DNA from: Niallia taxi
GTDB taxonomy: Bacteria > Bacillota > Bacilli > Bacillales > Cytobacillaceae
Assembly (NCBI RefSeq): GCF_032818155.1
Contig: NZ_CP102589.1
Coordinates: forward strand, 2,714,001-2,778,000
Direction: 5' to 3'
Length of the DNA: 64,000 nucleotides
Shown here: positions 51,576 to 60,268 of the stretch, one piece after another
Numbering within the stretch: position 1 is the stretch's first letter
Layout: each line of letters opens with the position of its first letter
Notes under the pieces: model-generated
The model's database searches: none
Told to the model about the DNA's origin: nothing
What the model saw: only the letters and a program-made list of their open reading frames with translations
Program-made: the position numbers and the translations under genes

Positions 51576-51722
51576 TTATAACCCTCCTTTTTGTTAATGA
51601 AAAGTTCCTTTTTAAATATGTATAGCTAATCTTAAAAACGATTAAATACTGAATTTTACTTTTTTGTATCTGCGCTTTACTCATTCAACCCTATTCTTTG
51701 CTGCTAACATGCCGATGTTTCT

Positions 51723-52181
51723 TTAATCTGATGTGTCCAAACGTATGGCCTTGTTTATCACTCTATCCCCTTCATCCGATTGTTTATACACGTTTATAAC
51801 CGCGATATTATCGTCTTCCCATGTAACTTCCACATTTTGAGGCGTCATCACACCGAGCCTTTTAAAGCTCCTTATACCTGGCCAAACTGCCACTGTACTT
51901 TCCATAATAAATCCGGAAGGAATAATAACCATAGACTACCTTATTGTCCTTCTGATCCAATTACTCAACACTCATTTTCTTTAGGTCAACCTCATTCATT
52001 TGATTTGGAGAAGAGCTTTTTAGCAAGGATGTATCTATTAAAGAGGTGGGGTTAGCATAGTCCATCTCCTCTACCTCTTTTCATCTTCTACAGAAAAGGT
52101 CTCGGTTACAACCAGAGATCCTATTAGAACAATGAAACATGCGCATATAAATTTTATCTTTGAGCGTTGTTTGCTTCTCAT
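51723..52181 (-). pseudogene. Degraded gene for a small exported or membrane protein
   Basis: ATG at 52181 after GGGAG opens SKQRSKIKFICACFIVLIGS, a membrane or signal segment, but a TAG follows at 52073-52071. Further in-register pieces in shifting frames lead to MTPQNVEVTWEDDNIAVINVYKQ, which ends at 51723 with a normal stop. The tail (VTWEDDNIAVIN) resembles DUF5412-type proteins. At least two disruptions; the start of the last piece at 51932 has no ribosome site. Confidence 0.5.
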
Positions 52182-52205
52182 AGAACTCCCTTACCTCTAC
52201 TATTC

Positions 52206-52442
52206 TTAATCAAATACAATATAAGCTCTTCCCTCTTCTAAAAACTCTTCCAGTTCATCAAAACCGAAATAGGTGAATCCTTCTGTTTTAGATACACACG
52301 TGATCACATTTGCCACAACATCTACATTAAGAACAGAAAACCTCTTACCATTTAAGACAAAAGCTAATCCTAAAGAAAGAACTTCGTGATATTCGTTGCT
52401 ATGTAATTCTGCTGCTTCTTCCATAACTTTCAAAACTATCAC
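52206..52442 (-). CDS. Small acidic hypothetical protein
   Basis: 72-78 residues depending on the start (GTG 52442, TTG 52433 or ATG 52424; AAGGGTGA precedes). Mixed alpha/beta, ends GFDELEEFLEEGRAYIVFD. No membrane segment and no motif known to me. It sits 18 bp after the yozG-type gene and could be co-transcribed. Confidence 0.5.
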   Translation of the reverse strand: MIVLKVMEEAAELHSNEYHEVLSLGLAFVLNGKRFSVLNVDVVANVITCVSKTEGFTYFGFDELEEFLEEGRAYIVFD

Positions 52443-52460
52443 CCTTATTCCAAAATGAAA

Positions 52461-52673
52461 TCAATCATTATCCGGTCTGTATTCTAATAAATCTCCAGGT
52501 TGGCAATCTAGTGCCTTACAAATCGCTTCTAAAGTGGTAATACGTACAGCTTTTGCTTTCCCGTTTTTCAGTATGGAGAGGTTGGCCATCGTAATACCGA
52601 CCTTCTCTGATAATTCTGTTACACTCATTTTTCTTTTTGCTAACATTACATCTATGTTTATTATGATTGCCAT
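52461..52673 (-). CDS. YozG-like Cro/CI helix-turn-helix regulator
   Basis: 70 residues from the ATG at 52673, after GAGGTGG. The Xre-type motif is LAKRKMSVTELSEKVGITMANLSILKNGKAKAVRITTLEAICKALDCQPGDLLEY, the YozG subfamily. It follows the DUF2975 gene by 10 bp, as yozG follows yoaS in B. subtilis. Probably represses its own operon. Confidence 0.92.
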   Translation of the reverse strand: MAIIINIDVMLAKRKMSVTELSEKVGITMANLSILKNGKAKAVRITTLEAICKALDCQPGDLLEYRPDND

Positions 52674-52683
52674 ATTATCCACC

Positions 52684-53163
52684 TCATATCGTATGCTCGT
52701 TTTCATCTTTAAGGTCAATTGCGTCTTTTAGAAGCTTTTGAAGAACCGCCGCAAACACCGCGATGACAATAGACGCAAAGATAGGAACCATCCCAATAAT
52801 AACTAAGCCAGGTGCATCATCTAGCTGTGCTACAAAATAGACGAATGGAAGCATGATGGCATACAAACCGCTAATTATGACAGCACAGTATTTTATCACT
52901 TTTAAAGCTCTTACGGAGTCTTGAGAAAACGCATGATTCTTATCGATAAAGCTCAAAAGTCGAAATGCCTGAACCAATGCGTGGAAAAATGGCGCTGCTG
53001 ATATATACATAATAATGACCATAGGGTATAACAAGTGTGCATAATCAGGATTAGCAGGATTCTTCGTTAAATAAAATATCCCAAATACACCTAGAGCTAA
53101 TATAGGCAGCCCTATTAAAAATACAGCTAACTTCAAAAAGGTTGTGGACCCTCGTTTTAACAT
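52684..53163 (-). CDS. YoaS-like DUF2975 membrane protein
   Basis: 159 residues from the ATG at 53163 (GAGGTG site). Four membrane helices; FLKLAVFLIGLPILALGVFGIFYL at the start, AFRLLSFIDKNHAFSQDSVRALKVIKYCAV in the middle (the DUF2975 core), KLLKDAIDLKDENEHTI end. Partner of the adjacent YozG-type regulator. Function unknown. Confidence 0.9.
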   Translation of the reverse strand: MLKRGSTTFLKLAVFLIGLPILALGVFGIFYLTKNPANPDYAHLLYPMVIIMYISAAPFFHALVQAFRLLSFIDKNHAFSQDSVRALKVIKYCAVIISGLYAIMLPFVYFVAQLDDAPGLVIIGMVPIFASIVIAVFAAVLQKLLKDAIDLKDENEHTI

Positions 53164-53208
53164 AACATTACACCTCACTAAATAATTTACAAATCGAATT
53201 TACCACAA

Positions 53209-53231
53209 AATTTATTGATTTACAATAAATT
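53209..53231. promoter_or_regulatory. Candidate operator of the yoaS-yozG operon
   Basis: AATTTATTG-ATTTA-CAATAAATT, a perfect 9-bp inverted repeat 46 bp before the yoaS start. Confidence 0.55.
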
Positions 53232-53314
53232 ATTATTCTTTTTTATTATTTAGTTATTGAATATCATAATCCTTTTAAGAATAGTTAAAACATAAATCTA
53301 ATTAACTCCAAAAG

Positions 53315-53346
53315 AAAAAGGCTTAGAAATCGTCCTAAGCCTTTTT
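53315..53346. terminator. Terminator-like hairpin
   Basis: AAAAAGGCTTAG/CTAAGCCTTTTT stem with an 8-base loop. No intact gene ends just before it; it may have belonged to the gene now reduced to a LysR remnant or to lost DNA. Confidence 0.75.
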
Positions 53347-53421
53347 CTTAAATACATTGGGATAGACCAATATATTCTTTTAATCTGAAATCGGTAAATT
53401 AAACCATTATTTATTTTTAAA

Positions 53422-53762
53422 AATGCTCATACTACTAATATTTTGACGTCTGATGGCTTAAAGTTATTTCCTCATATAAAACGAATCTGTAATGAACAAG
53501 AAAATATAATGATGCAGGTAGAGGACTTGCATCATATTCAATCTGGGATCATTCGAATTGGAACGTTTTCAAGTGAAGCAACTCATTGGCTTCCTCCTAA
53601 GATTAAATCTTTTAAAAAAGATTATCCAATATTGATTTTTAATTACTGTTAGGGGACTATACAGAAATAGAAAGCTGGATTGAAGAAGGACGTGTAGACT
53701 TTGGATTTTTAAGGCTACCTACAAATAAGGAGATTGAAACTATTAATTTGAACTTTTTGTGA
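53422..53762 (+). pseudogene. LysR-family regulator remnant
   Basis: Coding for LTSDGLKLFPHIKRICNEQE, VEDLHHIQSGIIRIGTFSSE and WLPPKIKSFKKDYPILIFNY matches the linker and start of a LysR effector domain. A stop at 53650 follows, and another frame continues GDYTEIESWIEEGRVDFGFL-RLPTN. The DNA-binding domain is missing and the end is short, so it is a dead fragment with a frameshift. Confidence 0.82.
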
Positions 53763-53771
53763 TAAAAATAG

Positions 53772-53814
53772 AAAAGAGAAGTAAACAATTTATGTTCCTG
53801 ATTACTTCTCTTTT
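53772..53814. terminator. Terminator of the carboxylesterase gene
   Basis: AAAAGAGAAGTAA/TTACTTCTCTTTT perfect 13-bp arms, 17-base loop, seven bases after the esterase stop. Confidence 0.85.
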
Positions 53815-53820
53815 ACAATT

Positions 53821-54564
53821 TTACCACTCTAATTGCTCGAGGAATGTTAGGATATCACTATGTATTTTGTCTTTATCTGGTCCTAATGTCATTAAATGCT
53901 TGGAATCAGCATAGCCTGTTATATTTTTATGTGAGGAGGATACTTTGGAATATATATAATTAGCACTATCTTTATATAATGGGTCATCCCGCAATCCATA
54001 TAATATAGAAATTGGTTGATTCAGTTGAGCTAAATTTCCCATTATTAAATCAATGCATTCTTTGAATTCTAATAAGTTATTAGTTGAGATTGCTTCTAAC
54101 TTATCTAACTCCTCCGAAATTTGTAGCTTCTCTTTCCCTTGCAGCAGTTTTACATAATTAGCATAATTTAATACTCGTTTTTTTAAAGAACTAATCTCCG
54201 TCTTATATGGAACAGACATAGTAACTATACCTGTAACATGCTTTTCTTGGCCGACTTTTAAGGCCAAGAGCCCACCTAAAGACACCCCAATAACAGCAAT
54301 ATCCTGATATCCTTCATTTATTAAAAAGTTATAGCCCTCTTCTGCACTTTCCCACCAATCTTTTGGGGCTGTTGTCATTAAATGTTCTGCTGAATAACCA
54401 TGGCCTTTATACAAAGGAGCATAACAGGTATAATTCTCTCTATTTAGATAGCCCCCAAGCTTTTTCATATCAACCGTATTACTAGTGAAGGAGTGTAATA
54501 ATAAAACTGCTTTCGGACCTCCTTTATAGAAAAAAGATTTTGGTTCACTAATTTTCACCATCAT
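53821..54564 (-). CDS. Carboxylesterase, alpha/beta hydrolase (Est30/YvaK type)
   Basis: 247 residues. Nucleophile elbow GVSLGG, oxyanion-hole strand AVLLLHSFTSNTVDMKKLG, acid in LYGLRDDPLY and catalytic His in YADSKHLMTLGPDKD. Hydrolyses short-chain carboxyl esters in the cytoplasm. A ribosome site AAGGTGG precedes ATG-ATG at 54564. The B. subtilis relative yvaK is next to secG/rnr, but here it stands in accessory DNA. Confidence 0.9.
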   Translation of the reverse strand: MMVKISEPKSFFYKGGPKAVLLLHSFTSNTVDMKKLGGYLNRENYTCYAPLYKGHGYSAEHLMTTAPKDWWESAEEGYNFLINEGYQDIAVIGVSLGGLLALKVGQEKHVTGIVTMSVPYKTEISSLKKRVLNYANYVKLLQGKEKLQISEELDKLEAISTNNLLEFKECIDLIMGNLAQLNQPISILYGLRDDPLYKDSANYIYSKVSSSHKNITGYADSKHLMTLGPDKDKIHSDILTFLEQLEW

Positions 54565-54718
54565 TGATTACCACCTTATATATAATAATCCTTCATTACC
54601 TATAATATATACATACACAAAAAAGCTAATTGCTGCAAACACTAAGCATATTCCAATATTTTGATGAATATTTAGAATTCAAAAAAAGAATGCTAATAAA
54701 AAAAGTGAGGACAAACAC

Positions 54719-55186
54719 ATGTCATATAAAAGTCAAAAGTTCCTTAATATTTGCATGCTTGTGCTGTCTTGGATATCAGTAGCTTTTATTGGTGCTAATA
54801 ATTTAAGACGATTTTCCCCAGCGACAATCATCATTGGTATGTTAGAAATTTTAAACGGACTATTAGGAAAAAAAAGAAAATGGTGGGTTTTTTACAATAA
54901 ACCCAACTCGTACTTATCTGGTGAATTCTCCTATAATATCGGCCCGTTCATCTTAACTTCCTTTTTAACACTAAAGTTTGGTTATGGAAATTTTAAAAAA
55001 TTCATGTTTCTTAGTGCACTGATACATGCTTTTTTTGCCTTCCCTTTTGCATACTTCGCTAAAAGGGTAAAACTATTCTCTTTAGTACGTATTAACCATT
55101 TTCAATTTTTCTTTTATTACTTACTAAAGGCACCTTTATTATATTTCATGCAGTTTCTTTTTGATAAGAAGGAAAAAGCGCTGTAA
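54719..55186 (+). CDS. Membrane protein, unrecognised
   Basis: 155 residues, four hydrophobic segments (FLNICMLVLSWISVAFIGA; ATIIIGMLEILNGLLG; FMFLSALIHAFFAFPFAYF; LVRINHFQFFFYYLLKAPLLYFM). GTGAGGA site before the ATG. No family recognised. Confidence 0.65.
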   Translation: MSYKSQKFLNICMLVLSWISVAFIGANNLRRFSPATIIIGMLEILNGLLGKKRKWWVFYNKPNSYLSGEFSYNIGPFILTSFLTLKFGYGNFKKFMFLSALIHAFFAFPFAYFAKRVKLFSLVRINHFQFFFYYLLKAPLLYFMQFLFDKKEKAL

Positions 55187-55226
55187 ATAGTTTCTATCGA
55201 TATGAGGATTATTAAAGGGTTAATAT

Positions 55227-55260
55227 AAAATACCTCCTCTATACTCAGAGGAGGTATTTT
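55227..55260. terminator. Bidirectional terminator
   Basis: AAAATACCTCCTC/GAGGAGGTATTTT perfect 13-bp arms with an 8-base loop between two convergent genes. Confidence 0.9.
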
Positions 55261-55337
55261 GGTGAGATTACGTAATGCTCAGCATATTACATACTTTTCT
55301 ATTATTTGATTTTTAAGCCTAGAACTCTTGTCACAAA

Positions 55338-56180
55338 TTATCCTATTAGCCCATATTTTTCAAAGCTATTGTAAATACCGTTTTCATCTACCGCTTCTGT
55401 AACATCATCTGCCACGCTTTTTACTATTTCATGTGCATTCCCCATTGCTATCCCATGTTGAACAAATTGTAGCATCTCTATATCGTTAAAGCTGTCGCCA
55501 TATGCAAAGGCATTTTCTTTCGTGATATTTAAACGTGCCAATACCTTTTCGATAGCAGTTGCCTTGTTAATCCCAAGCAGAGATATTTCTCCACTATTGC
55601 TGCCAAATACAGGGACAGTACTTGGAATAACTGTATACCTAGCCTCAAATTCTTGCATCACTGAGTCAATTGGTGTTGCTGAATCAAGGAAGACAATTTT
55701 ATTAATGTCCTCTCTTATTAACTCTTCCCCTTCAATTAAAGCTTCATAAAACGGCACTATTCCTTTTTCTATTTCCTTAAGAAAATCTGGATTATTAGTT
55801 TTCAGCTTTTCAATAAAACCAAAGACATTTTGTTTGCAATTTTCACTAGCAAACAATCCAGTATTTGTTTCTAAATAAAAATCAATTCCTTTTTGGTAGA
55901 AGAAATCTAAAATTTGCTGGGCGTCTGTTTTCTTAAATTTTTCATGAAATAATGCTTGTTTTTCCACTTCAATATAACAACCAGCGCCTCCAATTAATCC
56001 ATCAAAGCCAACACTTAATATGTCATCAAATATTTCTCCTCTTGATCTTCCTGTACATAAATAGATAATATGTCCATTCTCTCTCGCCTTTCGTACGGCT
56101 AATTTAGCAGATTCTGGTATCATCCCTTTTTCATTGACTAACGTACCATCAATATCCAAAAAAATTATTTTTTGCATCAT
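55338..56180 (-). CDS. HAD-superfamily hydrolase, Cof type
   Basis: 280 residues. HAD motif I IIFLDIDGTLV, motif II YLCTGRSR, motif III lysine in NKATAIEKVL, motif IV AYGDSFNDIEML. The C2-cap insertion between motifs II and III marks the Cof/IIB group, usually sugar-phosphate or nucleotide phosphatases. AGGAG precedes the ATG. Confidence 0.92.
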   Translation of the reverse strand: MMQKIIFLDIDGTLVNEKGMIPESAKLAVRKARENGHIIYLCTGRSRGEIFDDILSVGFDGLIGGAGCYIEVEKQALFHEKFKKTDAQQILDFFYQKGIDFYLETNTGLFASENCKQNVFGFIEKLKTNNPDFLKEIEKGIVPFYEALIEGEELIREDINKIVFLDSATPIDSVMQEFEARYTVIPSTVPVFGSNSGEISLLGINKATAIEKVLARLNITKENAFAYGDSFNDIEMLQFVQHGIAMGNAHEIVKSVADDVTEAVDENGIYNSFEKYGLIG

Positions 56181-56353
56181 TACACACTCCTATAATAGAA
56201 GAAACTTAGCACTGAAAAATTAGTTTGTTTTCAAGTTTTTCATCATATTTTTATTATATAAAATAGAGATGATGAAAACTGGTCTGTTATAGACCAACTT
56301 GGCGGGATATAAATGAAAAATGTGGTTTTCTGCCATTAAATTGCCACATCAGA

Positions 56354-56379
56354 AAAGGCTCACCCTTTAAAGGTAAGCC
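56354..56379 (-). terminator. Terminator of the DUF6054 gene
   Basis: GGCTTACC/GGGTGAGCC stem with one mismatch, then TTTTCT on the minus strand. Confidence 0.65.
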
Positions 56380-56402
56380 ATCGTAGTTGAGAAATTATTT
56401 GC

Positions 56403-56751
56403 TTACAGATTTGTTTCCTTCAAAATGTTTTCCGCTAGTATATTCTTTAACCAACCAACAAAGTTTTTACTTGCTCCGAAATCAATGTTGATAACTTTCA
56501 GCACTTCCCGAAGTCATACATCTCACCTTATTTTCGCCATCAAAATTTTCGAGGATAACTGTTAATGTTGCCCTTCCAGATGTACGGAAATAATATCTTT
56601 CAAATATAAATGTACATATTTGTTTTCCTTCGTCTCCAACTACATGATTTTCCCAATATAGTAAATCGTCCATTATATTTGGTGAATTAAGAATAATATC
56701 TGCTGCTTCAAATGGTGATACTGCTAGCTTAAATTCAATAGGTTTTTGCAT
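56403..56751 (-). pseudogene. DUF6054-like protein broken by a frameshift
   Basis: ATG at 56751 (GAGGAG site) opens EFKLAVSPFEAADIILNSPN and runs 89 residues to TSGSAESYQH, stop at 56482. In the +1 frame the DNA continues NIDFGASKNFVGWLKNILAE and stops at 56403, which completes the expected end of DUF6054 proteins (S/G-rich turn then x-DWGAxxxF). So a single-base shift near 56487 splits it. Confidence 0.65.
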
Positions 56752-56924
56752 GTTAACTCCTCTTTCGGATTCTCTTTCTATTATTTACGAGCGTCCCAAT
56801 AAAAGGTTTCATTTTTTCTAGTTTTATCCTTCTATCAATTTCACATAAATTAAAGCCTTTTACTTTTTCGAGAAGGTTTCCTTATTTAAATTCTCACAAA
56901 TTACTGCTTTGCAGAAAGTTGTTT

Positions 56925-58277
56925 CTACTCAACTAAACTCGCCAAATCAGGTTGTAGTTTGTTCCGCAAAACAAACAGCATGATTGCACCAACAAGAAAT
57001 GCGACTGCATCTGCAATCACAAGGGACCAGACTACCCCTTCAAAGCCATACATAGAATTTGCAATAAATAATACAGGTATTAGTGTAATCCCTTGAATAA
57101 TCGACATAATAAATGCGGCTGTCCCTTGTGCTGTTGCTTGGAAAATCCCAGTAAACAAAGTGGTCATTCCTGTAATAAACAAGGATAAAAACGTTACATG
57201 TAAGATGTAGCTACCCATTTCAATTAATTGTGGGTTATTTGTAAATAAGCCAATCAAGTGGTCAGAAATAAAGTAGACAATGATGCCAAACACGACTGCT
57301 AGCGTCACGATTGCTTTTATTGTAAAGGATATAGTCGTTTTCATACGTAATTTATTCGCTGTAAAAGCAAAGGCAATTAACGGTACGACTCCTTCACATA
57401 GGCCCATCACGATAAATTCAGGAAATTGTAGTAATCGCGAGGAAATTCCGTAAGCTGCTACAGCATGTTCTCCGTAATCAACAAGAAAATGGTTGAAAAT
57501 AAGCGACATGGCACCTAAAAAGACGCTCATAATAAAGATAGGAACTCCAATTTTTAATACATTGCTCAGAATGTCCTTAGAAGCCTTGAACCATTTTAGA
57601 GAGATTGTTAAGAATTGGCTTTTCGATTTCATATGATAGGCATAATACAAGCTTGCTGCTATGTTGGAAATAACGGTTGCGGCTGCAACGCCAATCACGT
57701 CCCAATGAAACACGAAGATGACTAAAGCATCAAGAATTATATTTAAAACAACACTGAGAATCATCCCAATCATCGATTGTCTAGCTGAACCCTCTGAGCG
57801 GACAATATTCTCTAGTGTAAAAAACAAGATAACGAATGGTGAACCAATAAGCATAACCGTCACATATTCCTTTGTAAATCCAAAGGAATCTGAATTTGCT
57901 CCCAAGCCATGAACGATTGGATCAATCAACGGGAGACCAATAAGCATCACGATAATACCAAGAACTAAGCTGCTGTAATAGGCGAATGAAGACACATGCT
58001 TTACATCATTATACTTTTTCTCTCCTAGTAAGCGGGAGATGAATGTACCGCTGCCCATGCCAATCAAATTGCCAAGCGCCATAATAATGGCGAATAACGG
58101 CAATGTTAATGCAAGTGCAGTTAACATCGCCGTATTATGAAGTGTACCAAGGAAATACGCATTCAGAATGGAATAAATAACATTCATTGATGAACCTATC
58201 ATCATCGGCACAGCAAAATGAGCTACAGCTTTTGCGACAGGTGCTTTTTCAAAATAATAGAGATTTTCTGTCTCCAT
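56925..58277 (-). CDS. MATE-family efflux transporter
   Basis: 450 residues, twelve membrane helices. AHFAVPMMIGSSMNVIYSILNAYFLG at the start and the second-half repeat IFIMSVFLGAMSLIFNHFLVDYGEHAVAAYGISSRL are typical of the MATE/NorM-DinF class with cation-coupled drug export. Transcribed away from the TetR gene and sharing its operators, so it is probably inducible by its substrate. Confidence 0.93.
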   Translation of the reverse strand: METENLYYFEKAPVAKAVAHFAVPMMIGSSMNVIYSILNAYFLGTLHNTAMLTALALTLPLFAIIMALGNLIGMGSGTFISRLLGEKKYNDVKHVSSFAYYSSLVLGIIVMLIGLPLIDPIVHGLGANSDSFGFTKEYVTVMLIGSPFVILFFTLENIVRSEGSARQSMIGMILSVVLNIILDALVIFVFHWDVIGVAAATVISNIAASLYYAYHMKSKSQFLTISLKWFKASKDILSNVLKIGVPIFIMSVFLGAMSLIFNHFLVDYGEHAVAAYGISSRLLQFPEFIVMGLCEGVVPLIAFAFTANKLRMKTTISFTIKAIVTLAVVFGIIVYFISDHLIGLFTNNPQLIEMGSYILHVTFLSLFITGMTTLFTGIFQATAQGTAAFIMSIIQGITLIPVLFIANSMYGFEGVVWSLVIADAVAFLVGAIMLFVLRNKLQPDLASLVE

Positions 58278-58368
58278 ATTTAATCACTACTTTCTATTTG
58301 TTTTATCAATAATTTATTTAACGACAACTATCACCCTATAAATAAACGCGCTTTATTATGGCTATTAC

Positions 58369-58401
58369 CTAACAGTGTAAGGTTGCCTCTTACAGTGTTA
58401 G
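58369..58401. promoter_or_regulatory. TetR operator pair between the MATE and TetR genes
   Basis: CTAACAGTGTAAG (58369-58381) and CTTACAGTGTTAG (58389-58401) are exact inverted copies save the central base pattern, separated by 7 bp. Confidence 0.85.
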
Positions 58402-58437
58402 ATGATATCATGATTTTATAAGCGTGTAAAGCATAAA

Positions 58438-58450
58438 CTTACACTGTTAG
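58438..58450. promoter_or_regulatory. TetR operator, third copy
   Basis: CTTACACTGTTAG, one base from the copy at 58389, 18 bp before the tetR start. It would place autoregulation at the tetR promoter. Confidence 0.8.
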
Positions 58451-58468
58451 ATAAAAGGATGATTAAAA

Positions 58469-59149
58469 ATGAAAAAACAGCAGCCGCAGATTTCAGAGGA
58501 TAAAATTTTAGCAACCTCGTGGGAGCTTCTTGGCGAGGATGGAATCGAAAAATTAAGTATGAGGAAATTAGCCAACAGGCTTGGAATACAGGCCCCCTCT
58601 TTGTATTGGTATTTCAAAAGCAAACAGAATCTCTATCAGCGTCTAGCAAACACTGTATCCAAAGTGATTCTAGAGGAGTTTCACTCTGATGGAGACTGGA
58701 AGGAGCAATTGACCGAGCTCGCGATCACAACAAGGAGCGTACTCAGCCGCTATCCATGCTCCACCCAGCTCATGATGATGACACTTCCTCATGAACCAGA
58801 CATTATCCGCTTCACTAACACCATGCTGCTTTGTGTGGAATCGACTCCGCTTGAGCAAGAGCAGAAAATGCAAGTCGTAACAACGCTTGTAAACTATGTG
58901 TTCTACTTCGTACTTGACGATTACCAGCATGAGCGCAATGTCTCGGCTATGCTTAAAGAACAGGAAACACTTCCAGGTGATGAGTTAATACGCCTTCTCG
59001 ACACGATGAGTGAACAAGATGCCGGCTTGTTTAAAAGAATGTTCACAGGCGGGCTGTTCGAAATGATGGGAACAGACGCAGCCTTTGATTTTGGATTGAA
59101 GGTAATCATTTTGGGAATTGAGCAAGTGATTATGGAACAGAATAAGTAA
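58469..59149 (+). CDS. TetR-family regulator of the MATE exporter
   Basis: 226 residues. Helix-turn-helix at about 12-52 (TSWELLGEDGIEKLSMRKLANRLGIQAPSLYWYFKSKQNL), close to class TetR itself, with a TetR_C-like ligand domain. AAAGGAT precedes the ATG. Divergent from the MATE exporter, with three operator copies between them. Confidence 0.9.
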   Translation: MKKQQPQISEDKILATSWELLGEDGIEKLSMRKLANRLGIQAPSLYWYFKSKQNLYQRLANTVSKVILEEFHSDGDWKEQLTELAITTRSVLSRYPCSTQLMMMTLPHEPDIIRFTNTMLLCVESTPLEQEQKMQVVTTLVNYVFYFVLDDYQHERNVSAMLKEQETLPGDELIRLLDTMSEQDAGLFKRMFTGGLFEMMGTDAAFDFGLKVIILGIEQVIMEQNK

Positions 59150-59154
59150 TAGAA

Positions 59155-59188
59155 AAAACCGCGCATCAGCTTAACGATGGGCGGTTTT
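59155..59188 (+). terminator. Terminator of the TetR gene
   Basis: AAAACCGCGCATC/GATGGGCGGTTTT stem with a 8-base loop and a T4 end. Confidence 0.8.
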
Positions 59189-59219
59189 CACTTGCTAAAT
59201 ATAAAAGAAAAAAGAGCTA

Positions 59220-59601
59220 TTAATAATAAATAAAGCTTGCGACTATATAATAAATATACATGATAAAACTTATGGTAACTAAGCTAAGTGAACAAATACT
59301 TATTGGCTTTGAACCTCCAGCCCTTTTACTCATACGATTTAGTAAAAGGGAGAAAACTAGAATAATGACTTGTGTAACAATTGATATATAGTAATACGCT
59401 TTTAAAGTTTGTCCTCCTCCAATGTATGCCTGTTCCTACTAAAAGAATTCCAATTAAACCATAACCTGCAGCAATATTATTTAAAATTTTACTATTACTT
59501 TTAACTGAGTCAAAGGAAATGAATGTAATTGCCAACACCGTAAAGCTTATAATGACATCAAATAAAAAAACTAATATGAACAATTTATTATCCCCTATCA
59601 A
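59220..59601 (-). pseudogene. Small membrane protein broken by a frameshift
   Basis: ATG at 59601 (GGGGATAA site) encodes FILVFLFDVIISFTVLAITF and IAAGYGLIGILLVGTGIH. Then the frame shifts: GGGQTLKAYYYISIVTQVII, LVFSLLLNRMSKRAGG and CSLSLVTISFIMYIYYIVAS follow in another frame to a stop at 59220. Together they make a four-helix protein of about 125 residues. The original frame instead runs into a Ser-rich dead end at 59326. Confidence 0.6.
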
Positions 59602-59670
59602 ATGCTTGAAATACTACTTCCGATATCAACACGATTCTTCCAATTAAAACCGCTTTTTTTTGATACCCAG

Positions 59671-59811
59671 TCACCAATGATCAACTATAAAGCGAATCAG
59701 CATCCTTGGAATAAATGTTATAATGTTCCAAATCCCTTCAAGTACTATTTCAAACAAACTCTCTTTAAAAAAGTCTTTAAATTTGTTTGGTTTTCTTTTT
59801 CTATATTTCAT
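59671..59811 (-). CDS. 46-residue basic amphipathic protein
   Basis: ATG at 59811 behind AGGGAAG. It begins MKYRKRKPNKFKDFFKESLF and continues EIVLEGIWNIITFIPRMLIRFI. Basic head and amphipathic helical end. I recognise no firm family, though short proteins of this build exist in Bacilli. Confidence 0.5.
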   Translation of the reverse strand: MKYRKRKPNKFKDFFKESLFEIVLEGIWNIITFIPRMLIRFIVDHW

Positions 59812-59909
59812 CTTTGAACTTCCCTTGCTTTATTTGGTTTTTTCTCTGAAAAAGATTTTCCCTATCATGATTATCGACAAATTCCGGGTAGATTGAACGG
59901 TAAAAGAAG

Positions 59910-60110
59910 TTAACTTTTTTGCTTTTTGATTAAATCAATTATGTAAAATAGCTGAGTTATAATAAATGAACCAAAGAAAATGCAAAGTATCCCAATAACT
60001 GTATCCACTTCACCCACTGAGTCTATCCCAATCATTAGAGGAATTAAAAAACCTAATAACACTAAACCTAATAATATGCTAAGTATAAAAATACTTATGT
60101 ACCGTTTCAT
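59910..60110 (-). CDS. Small two-helix membrane protein
   Basis: 66 residues; GGAGGGCAGG before the ATG. Helices ISIFILSILLGLVLLGFLIPLMI and TVIGILCIFFGSFIITQLFYII joined by an acidic loop (DSVGEVD), ending KKQKS. Unknown family. Confidence 0.6.
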   Translation of the reverse strand: MKRYISIFILSILLGLVLLGFLIPLMIGIDSVGEVDTVIGILCIFFGSFIITQLFYIIDLIKKQKS

Positions 60111-60230
60111 ACCTGCCCTCCCAGTTGTTTTTAGTATATACGATTAAAAAATGTGTAAGTTTCATTTAATAGAATAAACGATAATAGAACAACCAAACTT
60201 TCTCTTTCACGTACTAAGCTATGCAAAAAA

Positions 60231-60253
60231 GACCTTAGCTGAACTAAGGTCTA
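60231..60253 (-). terminator. Terminator of the ars/CoADR operon
   Basis: AGACCTTAG/CTAAGGTCT with a 5-base loop; T6 on the minus strand. Confidence 0.92.
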
Positions 60254-60268
60254 ATAAAAATGCTGGTA

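Noticed and set aside
53315..53346. Terminator hairpin as evidence of a hidden gene
   Set aside because: No intact frame ends near it on either strand, so it is recorded as an orphan hairpin only.
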